DNA of 64,000 bases from Thiofilum flexile DSM 14609 (GTDB lineage Bacteria; Pseudomonadota; Gammaproteobacteria; Thiotrichales; Thiotrichaceae), in the NCBI RefSeq assembly GCF_000380185.1, contig NZ_KB904750.1, positions 41,542-105,541 on the forward strand. The letters run 5' to 3'. The translations under genes and the position numbers were made by a program. Each line of letters begins with the position of its first letter. The first letter of the stretch is position 1. Shown here piece after piece: positions 26,912 to 35,681 of the stretch. Under the pieces are notes generated by a model, which made no database searches, had not been told where the DNA came from, and saw only the letters and a program-made list of their open reading frames with translations.

Positions 26912-27034
26912 ATGTTTGGTGGATTTAGTAGTAATAAACCTAAAACGAGAGGACAGAAGTTGGCTGCAATTATTGTGATTTCCATTTTATTGTCATGCTT
27001 TCTCTCTATTATCATAGAAATGATATTCGGTTAA
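26912..27034 (+). CDS. 40-residue single-span membrane protein (candidate immunity peptide)
   Basis: A short ORF (M-F-G-G-F-S-S-N-K-P start) with one membrane helix covering AAIIVISILLSCFLSIIIEM near its C-terminus. It starts 5 bp after the stop of toxin-tip fragment 1. No Shine-Dalgarno is obvious, so translation may depend on coupling. I do not recognise a family; immunity function is suggested only by its position. Confidence 0.4.
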   Translation: MFGGFSSNKPKTRGQKLAAIIVISILLSCFLSIIIEMIFG

Positions 27035-27116
27035 TTAGCCAATAGCGGCTAAAACACTACCTCTGAATTACTTAGTGGTAGTGTTTGATTTTCGAAAAAT
27101 ACTAACCTTGAGGTAA

Positions 27117-27320
27117 TCGGTAGCTAGCTATAACAACTACAGTTTCACGAAGTTCAATTGCTGCCATTGTGCAGAGCAGGCAATGAAAGAATGTGGGGCA
27201 TCAGTACCACCAAATAGCTGGCCAAACCTTCCTATCAATCCAGGTCCACAACCTGGTGAGGATGGATATAGCCAATCGCCTATTTATGATTCTACTTTAG
27301 GAAAAAAAGCAAATGAGTGA
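27117..27320 (+). pseudogene. orphan toxin C-terminal tip, fragment 2
   Basis: A 67-codon open stretch without start codon, after an in-frame stop at 27114. It contains YNNYSFTKFNCCHCAEQAMK and a Pro-rich tail ending YDSTLGKKANE. The N-C-x2-C-A-x3-M-x3-C-G arrangement loosely recalls the catalytic-Cys segment of NlpC/P60-like or permuted papain-fold toxins (low confidence). Its TGA at 27318 overlaps the start of the next gene by 8 bp, the classic toxin-immunity coupling. Only the tip of the toxin gene survives. Confidence 0.55.
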
Positions 27321-27705
27321 TACCAAGGTTTGGTGGATAGGATTCACGTTGATAATTACTTTTATTTTCATTGGTCATCTAGTTATACTCCTCCCAGAGT
27401 ATGCTTATAGACGTTTAGGGTTGAGTAGAGACCTAATTCTTTTAGTTCTCTGGCTACTATCCATAATCGCTTCCTTTGTAGTAGTAACTTTGTCTGAGAA
27501 AAGAGGCGTTTTAATGGCGCTAGCACTGGCTTTAATATCGAGTACTCTAGATCCTTTGGTTCATTTTCTTTCCGGTCAGCTCGGAGCAACTATTGATTTT
27601 GCGGGTTTATCAGGATTGAAAATAACCTTTCAAATTTCCCTAATATTGAATTTGCTAACAATTGGCATAGGGGCTTTTCTAGGTTTAATCCTCAAGAAAA
27701 CATGA
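27313..27705 (+). CDS. four-helix membrane protein, candidate immunity protein
   Basis: A 130-residue hydrophobic protein with four predicted membrane helices (about residues 7-28, 38-58, 62-85 and 105-127) and few charged loops. I do not recognise a named family. Its ATG lies within the last codons of toxin-tip fragment 2 (8-bp overlap), so it is most simply read as the immunity protein of that toxin. Composition is AT-rich like the rest of the 26.6-29.3 kb island. Confidence 0.6.
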   Translation: MSDTKVWWIGFTLIITFIFIGHLVILLPEYAYRRLGLSRDLILLVLWLLSIIASFVVVTLSEKRGVLMALALALISSTLDPLVHFLSGQLGATIDFAGLSGLKITFQISLILNLLTIGIGAFLGLILKKT

Positions 27706-27985
27706 TCTATGATTTTCAAGTCGAAAGCCTAACTAAATACTAGACCTTATGTTTAAGGAAAAATTAGCTAATCATTTAAGTGATGCATTTTTTAGGCAAA
27801 GAACTGTTTTTTTATCAAGTGGTGCTACTGTATAAAAAACAGGTAGTGCAATTAAGGAGTTGAAGCACCGTCATATCATCTATGTAAGTTAGGCTCAACC
27901 AAGGGGTTAGTTGATCTCTGCAGGTACTTTCAACACATCTAACGCACTACCATTTTGTGAACCAAGTACAAGGTTTTTTTTAATC
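27706..27985. other. AT-rich gap with no clear gene
   Basis: 280 bp without a supported gene. A 21-codon in-frame stretch ends at TAA 27981-27983, two bases before the ATG at 27986; it could be another toxin-tip remnant but is too short to judge. Confidence 0.35.
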
Positions 27986-28525
27986 ATGCTAACTAATACT
28001 GACCTATTATTACTTGACTACATAGCTGATTTGCCCTGTAAAGTGCCCTTATTAGTTTCACACGATGCAGCAGACCTCTTTAACAAACCATCATTAAGAT
28101 TGGGTACTGGTGACCTCATAAAAAAAGTGAACTTTCTAGAGTCAAAAGGCTATATTTCTAAAAAAATAACTCAACAGGAGCATGTGCTACATCTAACAGC
28201 ACTAGGAGCAGCTATATGGGAAAGCTTTTTTAAGCCTGAATGGTCTAAATATATTTTAATGGAATCTTTTTATAAGGATAGTTATGAGTTTTATGAAATT
28301 AGCGCTTTAAATTCGGATAAATTAAATAGTATAGCTTCTACTCTACTTGAAAAATGGCATATTACAGGAACTTTAAAATCTATTACACCTTGGGAAGCCA
28401 CCTATTGGAAAAATTTTGATAGTGGGTATGTATTTCGTTTTAAAACTCAGAACGATATTGATCAAGAATTGATTATATTAAGAGATAAATGGCGACTAAA
28501 CTGGTCAGATATTTATTTATTGTAA
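27986..28525 (+). CDS. hypothetical protein with winged-helix-like N-terminus
   Basis: A 179-residue cytosolic protein. Residues 1-75 (LTNTDLLLLDYIADL, then DLIKKVNFLESKGYISKKI) resemble a winged helix with a KGYI wing; the C-terminal half is aromatic-rich (WEATYWKNFDSGYVFRFKT) and ends in SDIYLL. No family is recognised. I start at the ATG at 27986; the frame is open to a TTG at 27911. It sits among toxin remnants and could be an immunity gene or a small regulator. A strong hairpin follows at 28544. Confidence 0.6.
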   Translation: MLTNTDLLLLDYIADLPCKVPLLVSHDAADLFNKPSLRLGTGDLIKKVNFLESKGYISKKITQQEHVLHLTALGAAIWESFFKPEWSKYILMESFYKDSYEFYEISALNSDKLNSIASTLLEKWHITGTLKSITPWEATYWKNFDSGYVFRFKTQNDIDQELIILRDKWRLNWSDIYLL

Positions 28526-28543
28526 CAATACCAGTTTCAAAAA

Positions 28544-28574
28544 AAGTACTTAGACTCAAAACCTCTAAGTACTT
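28544..28574 (+). terminator. hairpin after the 27986 gene
   Basis: AAGTACTTAGA (28544-28554) pairs perfectly with TCTAAGTACTT (28564-28574). An A-tract precedes the stem but no U-tract follows on the plus strand, so efficiency is uncertain. Confidence 0.55.
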
Positions 28575-28604
28575 GTGCCTTCAACTACCTCAATCAACCG
28601 GTAA

Positions 28605-28822
28605 GCAAAACGCTCTAACAAAAATAGAGGAGAAGGTCGTCCTTTAGGTACGGATCAGGGCAATCGCTTGAAGTAACTCCATGATATTTCAGAAGTTAAG
28701 CTTAATGGGAGATAGAGATCAGAGTAATTTTCTATGAAAAATTTACTCTTGACTTTTTAACTATATCAATTTAATCAATAACTTGTTTCAGGCGATTGCC
28801 CTGGGGTACGGATGAAGACTAA
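28605..28822 (+). pseudogene. orphan toxin C-terminal tip, fragment 3, split by a MITE
   Basis: Seventeen codons (28605-28655: AKRSNKNRGEGRPLGTD) run directly into the MITE; on the other side, after the repeated GGTACGGAT, two more codons (E-D) lead to TAA at 28820-28822. Removing the MITE and one target copy restores a continuous basic tail ending GRPLGTDED. The stop overlaps the ATG of the next gene by one base (TAATG), as in toxin-immunity pairs. The upstream toxin body is missing. Confidence 0.55.
28656..28803. mobile_element. ISAs1-related MITE with target-site duplication
   Basis: A 148-bp element without coding capacity. Terminal inverted repeats CAGGGCAATCGCTTGAA (28656-28672) and TTCAGGCGATTGCCCTG (28787-28803) match at 16 of 17 positions. 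The left repeat is identical to the end of the ISAs1-family element at 63790. GGTACGGAT flanks it on both sides (28647-28655 and 28805-28813, with one extra G on the right), a 9-bp target duplication that fits ISAs1 transposases. Internal sequence is AT-rich and unlike the IS. Confidence 0.9.
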
Positions 28823-29235
28823 TGAGTAAAGCTACGCTACCTGATATTATTAATAATTTTGAAACTATTGATACCCATGATGCCAATATTTTAGGAATAA
28901 ATTTATACAATAATAGTTGTGTGATTAATATTAAATTAATATCTAATCAATTAATTGAGCTTCATTTTCATGAAGTCGCAAAAATTGTTTGTGATAACTT
29001 TAGAGAAGGAAATATTATACTTAGTATCGAATTAATAAAAACTGAAAACGAAATAAGAAAACTCTTAAGCAGTTTATTTATCAAACCTCCTGTACAACCA
29101 GGGAAATATTTTAATTTTTTTGAAAAAACAGTGCTTGAAATAACATCAGGGCAACGGTTTTTAATTAAAATAGATCCCTCCTATGGTTGTGACTGTATAA
29201 TCCTATGTAACTCTATTACATGTAAAATAGTATAG
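28822..29235 (+). CDS. hypothetical protein, candidate immunity protein
   Basis: A 137-residue soluble protein of no recognised family (starts SKATLPDIINNFETIDTHDA; later CVINIKLISNQLIELHFHE). Predicted mixed alpha/beta with four cysteines clustered in the last 20 residues. The ATG overlaps the TAA of toxin-tip fragment 3; GGATGAAG before the start acts as ribosome-binding site and part of it derives from the MITE target repeat. Position suggests immunity to the lost toxin. Very AT-rich codon use, unlike hemB next door. Confidence 0.55.
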   Translation: MSKATLPDIINNFETIDTHDANILGINLYNNSCVINIKLISNQLIELHFHEVAKIVCDNFREGNIILSIELIKTENEIRKLLSSLFIKPPVQPGKYFNFFEKTVLEITSGQRFLIKIDPSYGCDCIILCNSITCKIV

Positions 29236-29301
29236 GAATAAATCATACTTAATTAGCAAATAGTGATCAAATACTATCCTTTAGTTTATTGAGGCTAGTA
29301 T

Positions 29302-29530
29302 TTACCTTTTAACTTCAACACCTCTTCCACCTGTGCAATATGCTCCACCGATAATAAACCCGATTGCAATAAATTCTGTGCTATTTCCTGTGTACACTCT
29401 CTCTAATTCTTGCTGTCAAACCCATCCATTAAATAGCGCAACATGCGAATAGGGCATAGTGCCATCATTCGCGTTTTGGATTTCGATGTACAAGATGAAG
29501 GTTTCGCCCATTTGACGGTGGCGCAGTGGT
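29302..29530 (-). pseudogene. Rpn-family (PD-(D/E)XK recombination-promoting nuclease) remnant
   Basis: Reading the minus strand gives RQMGETFILYIEIQNANDG, then after a frameshift PIRMLRYLMDGFDSKN, a stop, and further on NLLQSGLLSVEHIAQVEEVL near the end. These match in order the core ExQ strand, the RMLRY helix and the C-terminal helix of Rpn/YhgA-like nucleases. At least one frameshift, one stop and internal deletions make it a clear pseudogene. It lies between the toxin island and hemB. Confidence 0.75.
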
Positions 29531-29598
29531 AATGCACTAAGTGAGTATCTTGCTAAATTAACAAGGATACTCGCCTGATAATACCTAAAGACTACAGG

Positions 29599-30618
<1,020 letters not shown>

Positions 30619-30682
30619 TTACTATTGGGATGCTTTAGCGGTGAAAGAATTGCTCTGGATAGAATTTTAAAGTGCCGCTAAT

Positions 30683-30714
30683 AAAAAAGCCACCGACTAT
30701 CACTAACCGATGGC
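30683..30714 (-). terminator. intrinsic terminator of the first cadherin gene
   Basis: On the minus strand GCCATCGG (from 30714) pairs with CGGTGGC, with wobble, and runs into TTTTTT (30688-30683). The same hairpin is found after the second cadherin gene at 35614-35647. Confidence 0.75.
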
Positions 30715-30748
30715 TTCTTCCCTTTAGCTCACGGAATTTAATTTCTCC

Positions 30749-33700
30749 TTATCGAGCCGCTGGAACGCTACCCGACACCACAAAGTTAGCCGAGAAGGTT
30801 GTGTTGTCAGGGTGTAATAACACATTACCTACGATGATATTCGAGTCATTACCAGGGCCTGCAAAGAGCGTGAAGCCATTCAAGTCCACATCGGTGACAC
30901 GATAGCCTGCGAGGAGATAATTACCATTTAATAAAGTATTTTTAGGGGTTAATAACACCGCCCCTAATACGCTATTAAGGTCATTACCCGGACCATTCGC
31001 AATCACTTGATTGCTTATATTATCATCACCTGCCCACATTAAGGCTACCGTACTAACTAAACGTGCCTGACTGCCATACACAGCGGTGCTAGGTGAGGTG
31101 AAATCTACGACAGTAGCCACTCCATTTAAGGTGATAGGACTCGCAGTCATCACCGCTAGATGATTACGATGTTTTAGCACCACATAGTAGTCTCCGTGGG
31201 TAACATTACTAAGACTTACATCTATTGACCCTGTGTCTGCAGTTACCACATCACCATCCCGTTGTAATAAAGCCGCTTGACGTGCAACGATCACAGCCGG
31301 ATTACTCGCACTACGTAACTCCACCAACACCCAGTCCACAATCGCATCAGAGCCTGTCACGGTGAGCAAGGTGCTATTGAGTTGCTCGGTTCCCTTATAA
31401 TTCATAGGTGCCATGTCATACGGTTGAGTACTCGGAATAAGATTTAAGGTACGTAAGGTATCTTGCATGAGGCGAGTTTTACTATTAAAGGGGCCTTGTA
31501 AAAGGCCTTTGACTTGTAATAGGACTCCCTCATTTAAACTATTGGTTACAGTGACCGTTAGATTCTGTACATCCGTCCCGCCCTTGCCATCGGATACTGT
31601 GACCTGCACGTCGTAATTATTATCCGCCCCCACATCCATTGGATTTTCATAGTCAGGCGTATTGGTAAAGACTAAAACACCCGTACTCGGATCAAGCGTA
31701 AACTGAGCCGCATCTGCTCCACCTGTAATCGTATAGGTCAAAGTATCATTATCCGCATCGGTGGCTGTTACAGTGGTAACTGCCGTAGTGTTTTCCGGAA
31801 CACTGATACTGGCTGTCGCACCACCACTGTCACTTGTAATGATAGGAACTACGTTTTCAAATACATCGGTTATCGTGACGGTAAGATCTTGTACATCTGT
31901 ACCACCCTTACCATCCGATACCGTTACCTGTACTTCATAATTATTGTCTGCACCCACATCAGTCGGATTTTCATAGTCGGGCGCACTGGCAAAGACTAGA
32001 ACACCTGTACTGGGATCAAGCGTAAACTGCGCTGCATCCGCTCCACCTGTAATGGTATAGGTCAGTGTATCGTTATCCCCATCGGTCGCTGTCACAGTGG
32101 TAACTACCGTGGTATTTTCTGAAATACTGACACTCGTGGTATCACCTCCGCCATTACTGGTAATGATAGGCGCTACGTTTTCAAATACATCGGTTAGCGT
32201 CACAGTGATGTCTTGTACATCCGTCCCACCATTTCCATCAGACACAGTGACTTGTACCAGATAAGTATTATCTGCCCCTACATCGGTAGGATTTTCATAG
32301 TCGGGGGCACTCGCGAAGACTAAAACACCCGTACTCGGATCTAAGGTAAACTTCGCCGCATCGGCTCCACCGGTAATGGTATAGGTAAGAGTATCATTAT
32401 TCGCATCGGTGGCTATCACGGTGGTAACTGCCGTCGTATTCTCAGGAACACTGATACTCGCCGTATTACCCCCCCCATTGCTGGTAATGATAGGCACTAT
32501 GTTTTCAAATACATCGGTTAGCGTCACGGTTATGTTCTGTACGTCCATACCACCCTTGCCGTCAGATACGGTGACTTGTACGACATAGGTATTATCCGCC
32601 CCCACATCGGTTGGGGTTTCATAGTCAGGTGCCGAATTAAAGACTAAAACACCCGTGTTCGGATCAAGCGTAAACTTCGCCGCATCTGCGCCACCCGTAA
32701 TGGTATAGGTAAGAGTATCACCATCGGCATCCGTAGCTGTCACGGTGGTAACTGCCGTCGTATTTTCTGGAATACTGATACTGGTGGTAGCTCCAGCGCC
32801 ATTACTGGTAATGATAGGTAGTGCATTTGGAACGCCATCACCCCAATCTAATTGAACATTGTTGACACGAGTGGAGCCAGATGCTATCCCTTGATTACCC
32901 ACAGAATCCACTAGAATGAAGTTGTTTTGTATATCAACCCCCACAGAACCAATACGGGTAATATTAGCGCCATAGTCATCTACCCCAGCCTTATAACCGG
33001 TTACATAAACATTACCCTGAGCATCCACCGTCCAACTACCACTACCCCACATATTACCGCCCGCACTACGAACATTCATCCAGCCTGGAGTAGACGCTTG
33101 ACCAAAGGTGGTATCCAATACGGGAGTACCTAGTGGATCAGGATTACCAAAGGCATCAACCAGTTTGTATTTATATAAATAGTCATCGTTAGTATTGGCA
33201 ATGAAGGCCGCTACGTAAAAATCGGTTTCGGTATAGAAATGTATATAAGGACTCCACGGCGATATAATTTGCTCCGGTAGTGTATAGCTAGTCTTAGCCC
33301 CTGTGGTTGGATTAATACGAGTTAAGGTTAAGAAGGTGCTGCCCGAAACCGCATAGAGATAGCTCCCTGAGGGCGTATAGGAAATATCAAAGACGCCGCT
33401 CACAGCGACACTGGCTGGGGTTGAATTAGTACCATCAAAATTATAAAGCTGGACGGTACTAAAATTATCGATTACCGCATATTTTCCGGTTGGGACATTC
33501 GCATCCCCCTTCCAGAAGGTTGTACCGAGTTTTTCCCATGCTAGGGTACCATCCGTATGATACGCCTGTATGCCATACCCACCGCGATAGATGAAAAATA
33601 GATCTCCTGCTACATCGTACTCACTTACATCATATTTGCCGACGATCATAGGTCGATCAGTACGCCCATAGGAATCGGGTTGATAACCGGGTTGATTATA

Positions 33701-35182
33701 AAGGCTCTGCTCCCCCGCGCGGTACATTACAGCATGGTTAAGCATATTGCCTCGGCTGATCATAATATTCAGCCCTGGCGTGTGAGAGGCTGGTGCTGTT
33801 GAGGTAGCGGCGGCTACGACACTCGGATCGCTGACCGCCAAACCACTCGAGGCAGCGAGGTTTTCTACTGTATTATTGATGGACGTATCAGGAATACCAT
33901 TGCCGTGAAGGCGCACAAGACCTGCATGAAACAAATTGTTATAGCCTGCCAAGGTACCTGCTATTAATAACTTACCATCCGGTTGAATCTTCAGGTCACT
34001 AATCCCATAACCACCAGAACTTATATCACCCGCACCATGCGAGTTGCTAATGAACTCCTGATCCAGCACACCATCCTTGCTCAGCTTGGCAATCCCTCCA
34101 ATGGCAACTTCTGCATCGGTTAAATGGGTAAACGAACCACTGATATAAATCTCATCGCGGCTATTCACCACTACACGCGTAACCATCCCAGGCCCTATAT
34201 CACCACCGGCTGCTGTGCGACTACCTTTGTGCTCAGTAAAAGTGCTATCTACTGTGCCATCAGCATTCAAACGCGCTAAATAATTCCATATTTTTCCGCC
34301 CTTGGTGATACCCATACTGCTTCCTACCATCACGATTTTCCCATCACTTTGCAACGCCATGGCGGTCGGTTGAGAGAGTGGAACTTCGGTGTAGGTAGCA
34401 ATAACCGCCCCCGTCAGTGGATTTACTTCACGCGGCTGATAATTCTGCTGCGCAACGACTAGATTACCTGCTGCATTAAAAATCATATCCCGGTACTGAG
34501 GAACACCTCCCCCTGTATGCACAAACGAGAAGCCGGTATCTATAGCGCCCGTTGTTAGATTCACTTTGATAATTTGGAAAGGCCCCCCCATCATCGCAAC
34601 ATACGCGACATTATCATCGGTGGGATGCTGTAATATTTTATAGATAACTGAGAAACTTCCCCATGTAGTGCTGATCTCAGTGCGAGTACCACTGGGTGTA
34701 ATTTTCCACACGCTATTCACACCGATACCCGGTGTGTAATCGGCAAATAAGAAGCTGTTATCCCGCAGAGCGGTTATTTTGCTCATGCTGTCCAGATACC
34801 AAATAGAGGAATAGCTATTGTAGCTAGGTTCTGGTGTGAAATCGGGAGCATGAAAAAATAGCCCCGCCTGACCTTGTCCTCGATAGCTCACAAAGGTACC
34901 CGCCGTACCAATCACCCCGTTTGGAGCCACCGCCACACTATCTAGATTGACACTACCAAAACTAGTATCAACCCCTCGATAACCCGCATAATCGGTTTCG
35001 TTCACATTGGTACTAGGTACTATGGTCATAGGTGGACTCAGAGCAGGCCCTGCTTGTACTGCAGATCCTAGCAAGAGTAATAGCGTAAATAGTAAATAGT
35101 TCAGTTTCCGCCGCTCAGTTAGCCAGCGTTGATGCCACGAAGGTCGAATGACTCTTTCTAGGGCATTGATTATTATAGACAC
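30749..35182 (-). CDS. giant secreted beta-propeller/cadherin-repeat protein, copy A
   Basis: A 1477-residue protein. An N-terminal basic segment and signal helix (LNYLLFTLLLLLGSAVQAGP) precede a delta-60-type repeat/beta-propeller region (about 50-780) with units such as KIQPDGKLLIAG and LARLNADGTVDSTF. Four cadherin-like domains of about 104 residues follow (about 797-1210), each with PENTTAVTTVTATD, DPNTGVLVF and VTVSDGKGG. The last 260 residues form a C-terminal domain with dockerin-like loops (WAGDDNISNQVIANGPGND, FAGPGNDSN). The start is GTG at 35182 after AGGAGG. Probably an exported, calcium-binding adhesin or matrix protein; the secretion route beyond Sec is unknown. Paralogue of the next gene. 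Confidence 0.88.
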   Translation of the reverse strand: MSIIINALERVIRPSWHQRWLTERRKLNYLLFTLLLLLGSAVQAGPALSPPMTIVPSTNVNETDYAGYRGVDTSFGSVNLDSVAVAPNGVIGTAGTFVSYRGQGQAGLFFHAPDFTPEPSYNSYSSIWYLDSMSKITALRDNSFLFADYTPGIGVNSVWKITPSGTRTEISTTWGSFSVIYKILQHPTDDNVAYVAMMGGPFQIIKVNLTTGAIDTGFSFVHTGGGVPQYRDMIFNAAGNLVVAQQNYQPREVNPLTGAVIATYTEVPLSQPTAMALQSDGKIVMVGSSMGITKGGKIWNYLARLNADGTVDSTFTEHKGSRTAAGGDIGPGMVTRVVVNSRDEIYISGSFTHLTDAEVAIGGIAKLSKDGVLDQEFISNSHGAGDISSGGYGISDLKIQPDGKLLIAGTLAGYNNLFHAGLVRLHGNGIPDTSINNTVENLAASSGLAVSDPSVVAAATSTAPASHTPGLNIMISRGNMLNHAVMYRAGEQSLYNQPGYQPDSYGRTDRPMIVGKYDVSEYDVAGDLFFIYRGGYGIQAYHTDGTLAWEKLGTTFWKGDANVPTGKYAVIDNFSTVQLYNFDGTNSTPASVAVSGVFDISYTPSGSYLYAVSGSTFLTLTRINPTTGAKTSYTLPEQIISPWSPYIHFYTETDFYVAAFIANTNDDYLYKYKLVDAFGNPDPLGTPVLDTTFGQASTPGWMNVRSAGGNMWGSGSWTVDAQGNVYVTGYKAGVDDYGANITRIGSVGVDIQNNFILVDSVGNQGIASGSTRVNNVQLDWGDGVPNALPIITSNGAGATTSISIPENTTAVTTVTATDADGDTLTYTITGGADAAKFTLDPNTGVLVFNSAPDYETPTDVGADNTYVVQVTVSDGKGGMDVQNITVTLTDVFENIVPIITSNGGGNTASISVPENTTAVTTVIATDANNDTLTYTITGGADAAKFTLDPSTGVLVFASAPDYENPTDVGADNTYLVQVTVSDGNGGTDVQDITVTLTDVFENVAPIITSNGGGDTTSVSISENTTVVTTVTATDGDNDTLTYTITGGADAAQFTLDPSTGVLVFASAPDYENPTDVGADNNYEVQVTVSDGKGGTDVQDLTVTITDVFENVVPIITSDSGGATASISVPENTTAVTTVTATDADNDTLTYTITGGADAAQFTLDPSTGVLVFTNTPDYENPMDVGADNNYDVQVTVSDGKGGTDVQNLTVTVTNSLNEGVLLQVKGLLQGPFNSKTRLMQDTLRTLNLIPSTQPYDMAPMNYKGTEQLNSTLLTVTGSDAIVDWVLVELRSASNPAVIVARQAALLQRDGDVVTADTGSIDVSLSNVTHGDYYVVLKHRNHLAVMTASPITLNGVATVVDFTSPSTAVYGSQARLVSTVALMWAGDDNISNQVIANGPGNDLNSVLGAVLLTPKNTLLNGNYLLAGYRVTDVDLNGFTLFAGPGNDSNIIVGNVLLHPDNTTFSANFVVSGSVPAAR

Positions 35183-35389
35183 GGAGCTACCTCCTCATCA
35201 TTATTGTTTATATTTTTACTAAATACTCACCAAGACCATAGCTGCATTATCAATTAGAGAGAATACATTGTAGACAACTCTCCAGAAACAACCTATGTAA
35301 CTGACTTAGCGAGGAGTTTTGATGATTTAAATACTGAATAAAATCGTCACATACACTCCATAATGCTAGAACTAATAGCACTCTTGACT

Positions 35390-35503
35390 ATCGACAATGC
35401 TTCACACCTAGCATAGAAAGAAGCCACTGCTTCAGGCCGATTTTGTCCCTCTAGACGCATAAGGGCCAAATCAAAATTCGCGGTTAGAAGAGAAAGAGCC
35501 TCT
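35390..35503 (-). pseudogene. hemB 5' fragment (duplication remnant)
   Basis: About 114 bp matching hemB codons around residues 30-65 (30408-30528). The shared stretches include GGCCGATTTTGTCCCTCTA-like and ATAAGGGCCAAATCAAA blocks, giving FDLALMRLEGQNRPEAVAS instead of [21 protein letters not shown]. Frame and sequence have drifted, so it is non-functional. It is the scar of a tandem duplication that began inside hemB. Confidence 0.85.
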
Positions 35504-35613
35504 TCTGAGTCAGTATATCTTGCCGAACAGCAGGGTTTCCAGCAAAAAGTTACGATTAAGTTAACCAGATATAAAAAATCTTGGTATAGACACTCATTGA
35601 CATGGTATTCCAT

Positions 35614-35647
35614 AAAAAAGCCACCGGCTCGACTACTCACCGATGGC
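35614..35647 (-). terminator. intrinsic terminator of the second cadherin gene
   Basis: On the minus strand GCCATCGG pairs with CCGGTGGC and is followed by TTTTTT (35619-35614). Duplicate of the hairpin at 30683-30714. Confidence 0.75.
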
Positions 35648-35681
35648 TTCTTTCATTTAACTCACCTAATGTGATCTCTCA

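Larger units (their letters stand above)
35183..35681. promoter_or_regulatory. promoter region of cadherin gene A and duplication junction
   Basis: 499 bp. 35183-35389 is the upstream region of copy A and is clearly homologous to 40131-40345 upstream of copy B (shared TCATCATTATTGTTTATATT and GAGGAGTTTTGATGATTTA-like blocks). From about 35390 the sequence switches to a decayed piece of the hemB 5' region, then a copy of the terminator hairpin. The switch marks the tandem-duplication junction. Confidence 0.75.

Noticed and set aside
31550..32830. Regularly spaced repeats as a possible CRISPR array
   Set aside because: They are in-frame repeats of about 312 bp encoding cadherin-like domains.
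35347..35640. A 97-codon minus-strand frame as a gene
   Set aside because: It is the decayed hemB fragment plus junction sequence, not an independent gene.
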